Assembly (NCBI RefSeq): GCF_943913405.1
Contig: NZ_CALTYA010000001.1
Span: 62,001 to 126,000, forward strand
Reading direction: 5' to 3'
Length of the DNA: 64,000 bases
Origin: an uncultured Flavobacterium sp.
GTDB lineage: Bacteria; Bacteroidota; Bacteroidia; Flavobacteriales; Flavobacteriaceae
Under the pieces are notes generated by a model. That model had not been told where the DNA came from, did not search any database, and saw nothing but the letters and a program-made list of their open reading frames with translations. The position numbers and the translations under genes were made by a program. This document shows, piece after piece, positions 50,772 through 59,086 of the stretch. The number at the start of each line of letters is the position of its first letter. Positions within the stretch are counted from its first letter, which is position 1.

Positions 50772-52820
50772 TTAGAATCCGAAGTCAAGTCTGTTGTCTT
50801 TGATTGTAGCAAGTTCTTTCAATGCTGGAATAATTCTTCCAACAGCTGAAGCATTTTGTCCTTTCAATCTGCTTGTGTAAGCTGTCAAATCTTTCAAAGC
50901 TGGTGCTTTTGCAACGCTCTTAGTTTTGATTCTGTAAACTCCACCGTTTCCTTCGATAACGTCAGTTGTTTTGTTTGCAGGAGTTGCGAAAGCCACACCA
51001 ACTACTTTTGGCTCGAAACCAAAACCAGCCAAGCTAGCATTTTGCAAAGTCAAATCAGTCGCAGTTGCTACAGAAACTTTAGCAGCTTTAGCAGCTTCTT
51101 CTAAAGTAGCTCCTTTTAAGATCGCTTTGATTTTTTCTGTCTTTTTCTCTTTTTTCAAGATTGGTTCCACAACTAATCTTGCAGTTGCAATTGGCTGTAA
51201 ACCTTCTTCGTTGATTTTTTTCAATTTCACGATCAAGTTACCATTTGGCACATTGAATCTTTTTACGTCACCTTCAGAAGTTTTTTTGTCATAAGCCCAT
51301 CTTACTACAGCTCTTTGGTTTTGGAACATTCCGAAGCTTTCATCTAAAGCTTTTACGTTTGCAGAAGGCTGCACCGTCAAGCCCATAGTTTTTGCAACCG
51401 TTTTCAAATCTTTTTCAGCAGCTTCCATTTCAAATTTAGTAGCTTTTGTAAAGATATCATTGCTAGTCGCTTCAGAAGGCTCAATTCTTTGTGCGATAGT
51501 CGCCAAACGAACTGCATCTTGCTTGTCAGTTACTTTGATAATATGAAAACCGAATTCAGTTTCAACAACACCTAAGCTTCCGATTGGTCTGTTAAATACA
51601 AAATCGTTGAAAGGTTTTACCATTTGTCCTGGTGTAATTCCGTCGTATTCTCCTCTGTTTTGAACAGAACCAGAATCATCAGAATTTGTAGCAACTAATG
51701 CTTCAAAAATTCCAGGATTAGCTTGAATTTGCGCTAATAAATCATTTGCTTTCGCTTGTGCTTCTTCTTTAGTTCTTGTAATTGCTGGATTTGGAATTTT
51801 GCTTCCTTTGTATCCAACTAAAATGTGGCTAGCTTTTGCACTTGCTCCAGCTCTTTTTCCTAAAGCTTTGCTTACAGCATAATATCCGTTGAAGATATAT
51901 GGTCCAAAAACTTCACCTGTTGGCAAATTGTATAATTGCTCAGCATATTGTGCCGGAAGATCTTTTTTAGTAATATAAGTTGAATCGTATTTGATGTCAG
52001 AATTAGCATCAACAAACTCTTGATTGTTTGTAGCAATTTTTAATTCTGGAACTAATTTTTGAATATTAGCTTCAACTTCTTTTTCGTCTGCAGCAGAAGG
52101 TTTGTCTTCAATAACTACATATTCTAATTCACGAGTTTCGTCAGCTTTAAATTTTTTCTCGTTTTTTCTCATGTAAGCAACAATCTCGTCATCAGAAACT
52201 GGAACATCGCTGTCTTTTACATTTGAAAAAGGGTAAGCAACATAGTCAAAAGTTACTTTGTCATTTTCAGCTTGGTATTGGAATTTCCCATCTTGGTCAG
52301 TAGTCACAAGACCCGCTTTTACCATAGAATTATAGATCATGAACTTAGCATTCAATTCTGCTTGTTTCTCTCTCTCAACTAATTGCACAGCTAATTCAGG
52401 ACTTGACTGAAAAAATTCTTTGAATTTTTGAGCATCAAACTGTCCAGCAGCATTTTGAAATTGAGGATTTTGACCAATCTCTTGGCTTTGTTTAAGAATT
52501 TCAAAGATATGGCTCTCACCTACTCTGATTCCTAGTTTTTCAAATTGCTCAGAAAGCAAAGCGATAGAAACTTCTTGATTCCAAACTTGGTTAGCGGCTT
52601 GAATTGAAGTAATTCCTTGTCCGCCTTTTTCAGCTGCATCAACTTTTGCTCTGAAATCTTCAAAAGAGATATCTTCTCCATTGATCGTTCCGACATATTT
52701 TGAAGTTTGCTTGAAACCGCCGCTATTGATTAAATCTCCTACAACAAATGCTAATAAGCAAAAACCAATAACAAATATAAGAAGTAATGATCGTTGTCTA
52801 ATTTTTGATAAAACTGCCAT
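50772..52820 (-). CDS. PpiD/SurA-like peptidyl-prolyl isomerase
   Basis: A 682-residue membrane-anchored periplasmic foldase. One N-terminal membrane helix (about 12-31, LLLIFVIGFCLLAFVVGDLI) precedes a SurA_N-like chaperone domain (to about 210). A parvulin domain at about 328-432 has ASHILVGYKG, NRGEYDGITPGQMV and EFGFHIIKVTDK, followed by a second, degenerate parvulin-like repeat toward the C-terminus. It would help exported and outer-membrane proteins fold near the inner membrane. It is the last gene of the minus-strand envelope cluster starting at coaX, but a near-consensus -7 just upstream suggests its own promoter. Confidence 0.92.
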   Translation of the reverse strand: MAVLSKIRQRSLLLIFVIGFCLLAFVVGDLINSGGFKQTSKYVGTINGEDISFEDFRAKVDAAEKGGQGITSIQAANQVWNQEVSIALLSEQFEKLGIRVGESHIFEILKQSQEIGQNPQFQNAAGQFDAQKFKEFFQSSPELAVQLVEREKQAELNAKFMIYNSMVKAGLVTTDQDGKFQYQAENDKVTFDYVAYPFSNVKDSDVPVSDDEIVAYMRKNEKKFKADETRELEYVVIEDKPSAADEKEVEANIQKLVPELKIATNNQEFVDANSDIKYDSTYITKKDLPAQYAEQLYNLPTGEVFGPYIFNGYYAVSKALGKRAGASAKASHILVGYKGSKIPNPAITRTKEEAQAKANDLLAQIQANPGIFEALVATNSDDSGSVQNRGEYDGITPGQMVKPFNDFVFNRPIGSLGVVETEFGFHIIKVTDKQDAVRLATIAQRIEPSEATSNDIFTKATKFEMEAAEKDLKTVAKTMGLTVQPSANVKALDESFGMFQNQRAVVRWAYDKKTSEGDVKRFNVPNGNLIVKLKKINEEGLQPIATARLVVEPILKKEKKTEKIKAILKGATLEEAAKAAKVSVATATDLTLQNASLAGFGFEPKVVGVAFATPANKTTDVIEGNGGVYRIKTKSVAKAPALKDLTAYTSRLKGQNASAVGRIIPALKELATIKDNRLDFGF

Positions 52821-52850
52821 TTTTTAGTGTTCATTTTAGAATTCAGAGGG

Positions 52851-52858
52851 CGAAAATA
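52851..52858 (-). promoter_or_regulatory. Putative -7 element for the PpiD-like gene
   Basis: TATTTTCG on the minus strand, 7 of 8 to TAnnTTTG, 30 bases before the ATG at 52820. Confidence 0.4.
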
Positions 52859-52997
52859 CAATTATCTATTTAATAATAAAAGCGGTATACTTATATTTTC
52901 TGAGAAAGATGAAGTTTTTTTTGAATATTGCGCTCAAGTCAGCAAAATAGAGCAAACTGAAAAACGATTTTCAAAAATTTTTATGGATTTAAAAGAA

Positions 52998-53198
52998 CTA
53001 TTTCTGTCCTTTTTGCTGGTTTTCAAATTTTTTCGCAAATCTTCTGCGGAAGAAAAACATAAAAAGCGCAATTGCAGCAAAGAAAAAGCTAATCCAAGGA
53101 CTTCTTTCTTCAGAACCGTTTAATTGCATAAATCCGTCAACGGCAAAAAGAACTGCCGCGATAAGATAAAAATATTGAATGTATTTTAAATAAGTCAT
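52998..53198 (-). CDS. Small two-helix membrane protein
   Basis: A 66-residue protein with two hydrophobic segments (about 6-25 and 35-52) and a basic C-terminal tail (RRRFAKKFENQQKGQK), so both ends probably face the cytoplasm. No known motif was recognised. It lies 12 bases downstream of lptC in the same direction and probably belongs to that operon. The rightward frame on the other strand (52827-53123) is low in sense and was rejected. Confidence 0.7.
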   Translation of the reverse strand: MTYLKYIQYFYLIAAVLFAVDGFMQLNGSEERSPWISFFFAAIALFMFFFRRRFAKKFENQQKGQK

Positions 53199-53210
53199 TA
53201 TGTGGGGGAA

Positions 53211-53768
53211 TTAAAAATCGTTTGCTTGGCCTTCTCCAAAAAATGCCTGTCCGCTGATATCATTGAAATCACGGCTGGCATCGAAACCTTTTGTATAAAA
53301 TTCATTGCCATTTCCTAAAGTCAGCTTGCATTTTTTCTCTGTAAAAAACCACTCTCTTTTTTGATCGTAGTACAATTGTGTCGTTTCCAGAAATTTTCCG
53401 TCGCTGGAAGTTATCTTTACATTTCCTTGAAGATCAATAATATCGGTACCGGCATATCTTATGGCATAATCAGATCTGATATAGCTTTTTTGCTGTTTTG
53501 TATCAAAAAGCGTTACGTCAACACCTTTTGGAAATTCAGTGTAAGGAAAAGCGACATTTCCGAAATCAAGCATTTTTGGAGCCACTAAAATCGCCTTAAC
53601 TCTTCCTGAATCTGTGTATTTTACATTAATCGTGTCTGATTCGCCCATTGGAGCAAAATTCGCCACGTTGATTTTCTGGACATCCTTGAAATTGCTTTCA
53701 CAAGAGAAAAGTGCCGCCAGAATTACAGCAAAAAGAAGATTCAGTAGTATTTTCTTAGAAAAAATCAT
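53211..53768 (-). CDS. lptC: LPS-export lipoprotein LptC
   Basis: A 185-residue protein with a lipobox-like LAALFSC (residues 17-23), so probably an inner-membrane lipoprotein. This differs from E. coli LptC, which has a membrane helix. The remaining sequence is short beta strands of the OstA-like jellyroll type (SDYAIRYAGTDIIDLQGNVKI, then a LETTQLYYDQKREWFFT pattern). It would form part of the periplasmic bridge carrying lipopolysaccharide from LptB2FG. It starts 1 base after the TPR gene's stop, in the coaX cluster. Confidence 0.88.
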   Translation of the reverse strand: MIFSKKILLNLLFAVILAALFSCESNFKDVQKINVANFAPMGESDTINVKYTDSGRVKAILVAPKMLDFGNVAFPYTEFPKGVDVTLFDTKQQKSYIRSDYAIRYAGTDIIDLQGNVKITSSDGKFLETTQLYYDQKREWFFTEKKCKLTLGNGNEFYTKGFDASRDFNDISGQAFFGEGQANDF

Positions 53769-53769
53769 A

Positions 53770-55146
53770 TTACAATTTTGGAATGCTAACTGATTCTCCT
53801 AACCAGCAATCGTATGAAATCTGCTCGCCAGCCTTCCTTTTTGCTTGAGAAATTTCTTTTTTCGAAGGCGCTTTTTGATTGAAATCATCCATCAGCTGAT
53901 CTGCAGATTTTTTCAAAGCAGGCTCCACAACCCCGGCTTGTTTTGCTGTGGTTGCCGCAAGCCAATAAATCGCTCTTTTGTCAAAATTATCTTTCCCGCA
54001 TTCGTTAGAACTATTTGCATAAAGCTGTGCTAAAAAGATATATGATTTGCCCGAAGACGGTTTTGCCTGAATCGCTTTCTTGGCAAATTCTCTCGCTTTT
54101 GGCTTGTCTGTATTTCCGTAAGTTGTTGCAATTAAATAAAAAAGATCTGATTTTTTATCCCCATCCTTTTGCAATGATGCCGACTGCATAAAATATTCAA
54201 TCGTTTTTTCTTTGTCTCTATTTTTTCTTGCAATAATTGCCAAATCATAAGCCGATTTTGCGCTTGGATTTAAGGCATTCCATTTCTCTGTAACTTTTAC
54301 ATAAAGATCTGTATTGCATTTTTTCGCGTTCAATCTTTCAGAAGCACGTTCTAGCCAAAGTGCATTTTCAGCATTTTTCTCAAATCCTTTTTCATAAAAA
54401 GCTATCAATTTTTCACAATCAACGATTTTGTTTAGATTCCCGTTTAGATTCTGAGACACTAATCCGAATTCTCTCAGCGTAGTTTTTGCATTTTGCAATA
54501 GATTTTTATCTTCCGCAGATAAAGATTCTGTTTGCGCTTTTTGCTCAAGATTATCTTTCAAACCTTCTACTTTCTTAGATTCAGATTGTACTTTTTCCTG
54601 AATTTGATCTAATTTTTCCAATAATTGATCTACAGACAATTTCTTCTCTTCAGAATTATACTGAGAAACAACCAGATTAGCATAAATATTTAAAAGATTC
54701 GGACTTGTAAAACTGGCGTTATCCGTTTTAAATGCTTGGTCTAAAAACGTAAAAATCTCACCTGAAGAACCTTGCTTGTTGTCAAAAAGAAGTAACGCTT
54801 TGCTGATCCTATTTCCGTTTTTATTATTTGGAAAAGCCTTATCGTGTTCATCATAAACTGAAACCAGTTTTTGAATCATTTGATTTTTAGCATCTGAAGC
54901 ACTGGCATTTGTCACATGTTGGCTCAATATTTTTTCCGCAGAAATAAAGACTGATTCTTCAGGACAAAGCTTTTTCAATTCTGACCAAGAAGCGTAAACT
55001 TCATTAAAATCAAGTTCTTTAGCTCCCTCTTCAAAAGCCAAAAGCTTTTGAGAGCAATTTGGTTTCTGAGCAAATAAAGTGCTGCAGTTCAAAATTACCG
55101 TCAAAAGCAATAAAGCCGAATTTGTATTTAATTTGAATTTAGTCAT
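53770..55146 (-). CDS. Exported tetratricopeptide-repeat protein
   Basis: A 458-residue periplasmic protein. A signal peptide (about 1-26, ending LFAQ) is followed by mostly helical sequence with TPR-like pairs. A central helical region (about 180-230, LLEKLDQIQEKVQSESKKVE) is probably coiled coil. Clear TPR blocks occur near 295-385 (AYDLAIIARKNRDKEKTIEY, SGKSYIFLAQLY). TPR arrays mediate protein contacts. Its place between a barrel protein and lptC suggests an outer-membrane assembly role, but no specific function is recognised. It overlaps the upstream gene by 8 bases. Confidence 0.82.
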   Translation of the reverse strand: MTKFKLNTNSALLLLTVILNCSTLFAQKPNCSQKLLAFEEGAKELDFNEVYASWSELKKLCPEESVFISAEKILSQHVTNASASDAKNQMIQKLVSVYDEHDKAFPNNKNGNRISKALLLFDNKQGSSGEIFTFLDQAFKTDNASFTSPNLLNIYANLVVSQYNSEEKKLSVDQLLEKLDQIQEKVQSESKKVEGLKDNLEQKAQTESLSAEDKNLLQNAKTTLREFGLVSQNLNGNLNKIVDCEKLIAFYEKGFEKNAENALWLERASERLNAKKCNTDLYVKVTEKWNALNPSAKSAYDLAIIARKNRDKEKTIEYFMQSASLQKDGDKKSDLFYLIATTYGNTDKPKAREFAKKAIQAKPSSGKSYIFLAQLYANSSNECGKDNFDKRAIYWLAATTAKQAGVVEPALKKSADQLMDDFNQKAPSKKEISQAKRKAGEQISYDCWLGESVSIPKL

Positions 55147-56386
55147 ATTTTCTTTTTACAAACCATCTGTCACTTAATGAAAGACTCAAGAATATATTTG
55201 CATAATTTTCTTTGACAAGATTGGCTTCTGTTGTTCCTCTTCTTCCGTATTCGAATCCTAAGTTTAAATTAGAAATCGCACCTCCGACAGGCAATCCCAA
55301 ACCTAGCGTAAATCCATAATCTTTAATTGGCACATCTGAAATGACCAATCCTGTGTTCTCATATTTCAAACCAGCCCTATAGGTGATTCTCTTCCAATAA
55401 TTAGTAAAAGAATTGTATTCTGGAACAAAATAACCTCCAATTGTATATTTTTCAGCGTCTTTATAAGATACGTTTGTGATGTCATTATAACGATTTCCGA
55501 ACTTGCTGCTTTGTTGCAAAGTCACTTCCGCACCAACAAACCATTCTGCTTTTTTACCAAAACCAGCTCCGAAAGAATATTTGCTTGGCAATTTCAAATC
55601 TGTATCTCCAACAACAAGATCTCTTGATTCTACAACGCCTTCAGCACCTTGATAATCAATTACTGTCGCCAATTGTCTTGTATTGTCAGAACTTAATGTG
55701 CTTTCTGGCGTGTAAGTCGCACTCGCATAAAAGTCATATTTCTTCTTAATTTTTGTATTGAAAATAACGCCTGTATTGACATTAAAACCGCTCAAATCAG
55801 AAGTATTAAGCTCTCTTGTGCTATATTGAACATCTTGCGACCAAATATTTTTAGTTTCTACGTTACCAAAATTATAGTTGAAATCAACACCAATGCTGAA
55901 TTTTGAGCTGATTTTATAACCCGCGCCAAGAAAAACCTTATTCATTCCGCCTTCTCCAGAATAAGCATGGTAAGGATCAGTTGTTGTATTTGAACCAGAT
56001 CTTACTTTATAGCCTACAGAAGAATAAGGAATCAAACCAAACCCAACACCCAATTTGCCAGCTGGAAAAGCCACAGCAAGATAGTCAAGCGTAGTTCTTT
56101 GCCCTTGGTCTTTATCAGAATTCGTCTTAAAGTTCGTCACATTAAAACTTCCTCCAACCGCAAAAGTCGTAAGCCTCAATGCTGAATATGACGCAGGATT
56201 CTGAAGATTTATGTGAATACTGTCAGGAATTATGCTCAAGCCTCCCATAGATCTTGTTTCTGCAGTTCCCTTAAATCTTACATCACCAATTCCGTAGTAA
56301 GAATATGGAGAAGCTGTTCCTTCTTGCTGTGCGACAGCGGCTAACGAAAAAAGCAAACTAAAGCTTACTATAATTTTTTTAATCAT
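55139..56386 (-). CDS. FadL/PorV-like outer-membrane barrel protein
   Basis: A 415-residue outer-membrane protein. A signal peptide (1-19, ending AAVAQ) precedes SPYSYYGIGDVRFKGTAETR, the typical start of this Bacteroidota family, and the rest is alternating beta strands with glycine-rich turns (GLGLPVGGAISNLNLGFEYG). It probably forms a FadL-type barrel for hydrophobic or small solutes; the true substrate is unknown. It overlaps coaX by 8 bases and the TPR gene by 8 bases, so these three are tightly coupled. Confidence 0.83.
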   Translation of the reverse strand: MIKKIIVSFSLLFSLAAVAQQEGTASPYSYYGIGDVRFKGTAETRSMGGLSIIPDSIHINLQNPASYSALRLTTFAVGGSFNVTNFKTNSDKDQGQRTTLDYLAVAFPAGKLGVGFGLIPYSSVGYKVRSGSNTTTDPYHAYSGEGGMNKVFLGAGYKISSKFSIGVDFNYNFGNVETKNIWSQDVQYSTRELNTSDLSGFNVNTGVIFNTKIKKKYDFYASATYTPESTLSSDNTRQLATVIDYQGAEGVVESRDLVVGDTDLKLPSKYSFGAGFGKKAEWFVGAEVTLQQSSKFGNRYNDITNVSYKDAEKYTIGGYFVPEYNSFTNYWKRITYRAGLKYENTGLVISDVPIKDYGFTLGLGLPVGGAISNLNLGFEYGRRGTTEANLVKENYANIFLSLSLSDRWFVKRKYD

Positions 56387-57113
56387 TTGTGATTTTGTAT
56401 TGAAATAAATGGTTCAAGCTTTCCAAAAGGAAATTTGAATTGGCAAATATGGTATTTTTTAATCGTTTAGCCAAAAATTCTGTGTCGCCACCCGTTAAAA
56501 TTATTGTAAATTTCGAATATTGCTCTTTATATTGATTTATAAATCCGTCGATTTCGTGAATCATTCCGTTTACCACACCAGAATGAATGGACTGTTGCGT
56601 AGAATTTCCTATAAAATTATCAGGATTTTCTAATTCTAATAACGGAAGCTTTGCCGTAAAATTATGAAGCGCTTCATATCGAAGGCGAAACCCGGGAGAA
56701 ATGGCACCTCCGAGATAATTATCTTCTGAATCTATAAAGTCATAAGTAATGCAAGTCCCTGCATCAATGACCAATCTATTCTGTTTAGGAAACTGCAAAA
56801 CTGCTCCCGAAGCTAAAACGGCACGATCAATCCCTAAAGTTTTTGGCGTGGCATATTTATTTTCGAAAGGAAAAACATCTTCATTTGAAACAAAATGGAC
56901 TTTTAAGCTTTTTTCAAACTTCAGAAAGTCACTTTTTGACAGATTCCCAACCGAAGCAATGACCAAATCCTGCACTTTTGGAAAAATTTTTAAAATATTT
57001 TCAATATTTTTTTCAAGCTCATTTTTGGAGAAAACAAAATTTTCAATCACGTTATCCTTCTCAAAAACAGCACCTTTAATTCTTGTATTTCCGATATCAA
57101 TCGCTAAAAGCAT
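56379..57113 (-). CDS. coaX: Type III pantothenate kinase
   Basis: A 244-residue ASKHA-fold kinase that makes 4'-phosphopantothenate, the first step of coenzyme A synthesis; the type III enzyme is not feedback-inhibited by CoA. The phosphate-binding start is LLAIDIGNTRIKGAVF (D6). GIDRAVLASGA near 96-106, VIDAGTCITYDF near 118-129 and LTGGDTEFLA near 207-216 complete the site. It is first in the coaX - barrel - TPR - lptC - small protein series. A TACCTTCG near-consensus -7 lies 20-27 bases upstream. Confidence 0.95.
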   Translation of the reverse strand: MLLAIDIGNTRIKGAVFEKDNVIENFVFSKNELEKNIENILKIFPKVQDLVIASVGNLSKSDFLKFEKSLKVHFVSNEDVFPFENKYATPKTLGIDRAVLASGAVLQFPKQNRLVIDAGTCITYDFIDSEDNYLGGAISPGFRLRYEALHNFTAKLPLLELENPDNFIGNSTQQSIHSGVVNGMIHEIDGFINQYKEQYSKFTIILTGGDTEFLAKRLKNTIFANSNFLLESLNHLFQYKITND

Positions 57114-57132
57114 ATTCGTTTATTTGATTTTG

Positions 57133-57140
57133 CGAAGGTA
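57133..57140 (-). promoter_or_regulatory. Putative -7 element for the coaX operon
   Basis: TACCTTCG on the minus strand, 7 of 8 to TAnnTTTG, 19 bases before the coaX ATG. Confidence 0.45.
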
Positions 57141-57165
57141 CGAATTGATTTTTTTAAAAAAATGT

Positions 57166-57196
57166 TTTGGATAACTCAAAAAAGCTCCTATATTTG
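57166..57196 (+). promoter_or_regulatory. Promoter of tRNA-Phe
   Basis: TTTG (57166-57169), 19 bases, then TATATTTG (57189-57196): a full match to TTTG-N19-TAnnTTTG, about 40 bases before the mature tRNA 5' end. Confidence 0.75.
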
Positions 57197-57235
57197 CACC
57201 CGCAATCAGCAAGTAGTACTACTCAAAATTGTAAC

Positions 57236-57308
57236 GGTACCTTAGCTCAGATGGTAGAGCAATGGACTGAAAATCCATGTGTCCCTGGTTCGATCCCTGG
57301 AGGTACCA
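57236..57308 (+). tRNA. tRNA-Phe (anticodon GAA)
   Basis: A 73-base cloverleaf: acceptor GGTACCT pairs with AGGTACC; the D-arm is GCTC/GAGC; the anticodon stem ATGGA/TCCAT holds loop CTGAAAA with anticodon GAA; the T-loop is TTCGATC. The discriminator base is A and the 3' CCA is not encoded. By my alignment the T-stem (CCTGG/CCTGG) has a T-T mismatch at the middle pair. A consensus promoter precedes it and a terminator follows 2 bases after it. Confidence 0.97.
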
Positions 57309-57310
57309 CA

Positions 57311-57339
57311 AAACCCGAATAGAAATATTCGGGTTTTTT
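57311..57339 (+). terminator. Terminator after tRNA-Phe
   Basis: Stem AACCCGAATA (57312-57321), loop GAAA, stem TATTCGGGTT (57326-57335), running into a T-run. Confidence 0.88.
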
Positions 57340-57523
57340 GTTTTTAGCCTTTTAAGCAAAATGCCAAATTCTAGGATTTTGATTTTTAATTCTTCCAAAG
57401 TATTTATATTTTAATTGCGAATAGATTTCACTCAAAATCATAATTTTCTTATAATAAACTTCTTCATTTCCAACAACCTCATTTTTTATAATTAAATTTA
57501 GTAGTAAATCTAAAACGAAAAAA

Positions 57524-59086
57524 ATGGCTTGGTGGAAAAAAATACTGATCGGAATCGTTAGCCTGCTTGCACTGGTACTCGTTGCAAACGTTGGACTGAA
57601 TTATTGGATCAGAAAAAAGCTTCCTGCTATTGTTAATGAAAATAACGATTCGCCTTACCAAATCACTTACAAAACACTAAACGTCGCTCTTTTGGACGGG
57701 AATGCGATTATTCAAGATATTAATCTAGTTCCGAAATCTTCACTTAAGAAAAAAGACGTAAAAGCCGGAATTTATGCCAAAATCAAGACAATAGAAATCA
57801 CAGGAATCAGCGCCTGGTCCATTTTGTTCAGCAAAAGAATTAAAGCCAAAAGAATTACGATTACAAAACCAGAAATCATCCTTTTTAAAGACAACGACAA
57901 GGCTTTAAACAATCCAAAAAGCATTCGTGACAAGGTTGTGGCGCCGTTTAAAAACACGATTTCGGTTTCAGATATTTACCTCAACAATGCGAGTTTGGAA
58001 ATCATTTCTACCGTAAATAACAAAGCCTCGTTATTGGTCCACAATCTTTCGATGGAATTAGACGATTTGGTTTTGGATGACAGCACTTTGGAAGAAAAAA
58101 TCCCTTTCAGCTATAAGGATTTCAAGCTCAATTGCGACAGTATTTATTATCGCTCGGATGAATTTTATCATATAACGGCAAAGAAAATCCAGACTAATAA
58201 AAGTGATTTAAAAATTGCCGATTTCAATATGATTCCGGAATATAACCGACCTGAATTTGTGCGAAGAGTTCCGAAAGAGAAAGATATTTTTACGTTGAAT
58301 ATAACTGAAATTTCAATCAATAATATGGATTGGGGTTTTAAAAATGATAAGTTTTATTTCAATTCTACGAATATTTTTTTGGATAAGCTTTTTGCAAATA
58401 TTTACCGTTCCAAAATTCCTGCGGATGATCTTTCGAAGAAACCGCTTTATAATAAATTGCTTCGTGAAATCAAGTTTCCGCTTCATGTCGATACTTTGGC
58501 GGTGCGCGAATCTACGTTAGAATATGAAGAAGAAAAAACTTTTGAAAAAGGTGCCGGATTGCTTTCTTTCAATAAATTCAACCTATTTGCGACTGACATA
58601 AATAGCGGTTTCGGGCAGAAAAAACTTCCGGATGTGAAGATTACAATTAACTGCAGATTCATGAATGTCTCGCCGATGAAAGTCAATTGGCGCTTCAATG
58701 TTTTAGATAAAAGCGACGGATTTAATATCAAGGGAAGCATTCTCCAATTTCCTGCAAAAAGGCTGAAACCTTTTACAAAACCCTACATGAACGTTGATGT
58801 GGACGGAACTTTGAATGAAGTTTATTTCAATTTCACAGGAAATGATTTACGTTCAAAAGGCGATTTTGCGATCAAATATGACGATATAAAAGTCACGATT
58901 TACCAAAAAAATAACCGCAAGAAGAAAAACAAATTTCTTTCTGCGGTTGGTAATTTATTTGTAAAAAATGATTCCAAAGAAAAAATCAAGGAAGCTGAAG
59001 TTGAAGTCGAACGAATTCCTGAGAAATCTTTTTATAATTTCTTTTGGAGAAACATCGGCGAAGGCTTGAAAAAAACCTTGCTTTAG
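57524..59086 (+). CDS. AsmA-like membrane-anchored protein (520 residues)
   Basis: A 520-residue protein with an N-terminal membrane helix (about 7-28) and a long beta-rich periplasmic region resembling the DUF748/AsmA group. Signs are YKTLNVALLDGNAIIQDINLVPKS after the helix, repeated short strands, and an AsmA-type C-terminal block (NVDVDGTLNEVYFNFTG). It ends with a basic, charged tail. It is shorter than the other two AsmA-type proteins in the window. It is convergent, with zero bases between, to the 915-residue AsmA gene; a shared role in lipid transport or envelope homeostasis is plausible but not shown. Confidence 0.7.
   Translation: MAWWKKILIGIVSLLALVLVANVGLNYWIRKKLPAIVNENNDSPYQITYKTLNVALLDGNAIIQDINLVPKSSLKKKDVKAGIYAKIKTIEITGISAWSILFSKRIKAKRITITKPEIILFKDNDKALNNPKSIRDKVVAPFKNTISVSDIYLNNASLEIISTVNNKASLLVHNLSMELDDLVLDDSTLEEKIPFSYKDFKLNCDSIYYRSDEFYHITAKKIQTNKSDLKIADFNMIPEYNRPEFVRRVPKEKDIFTLNITEISINNMDWGFKNDKFYFNSTNIFLDKLFANIYRSKIPADDLSKKPLYNKLLREIKFPLHVDTLAVRESTLEYEEEKTFEKGAGLLSFNKFNLFATDINSGFGQKKLPDVKITINCRFMNVSPMKVNWRFNVLDKSDGFNIKGSILQFPAKRLKPFTKPYMNVDVDGTLNEVYFNFTGNDLRSKGDFAIKYDDIKVTIYQKNNRKKKNKFLSAVGNLFVKNDSKEKIKEAEVEVERIPEKSFYNFFWRNIGEGLKKTLL

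Noticed and set aside
52827..53123. Rightward 98-residue frame opposite the small membrane protein
   Set aside because: No recognisable motif, overlaps the PpiD promoter region, and the minus-strand frame has clear two-helix topology and operon context.
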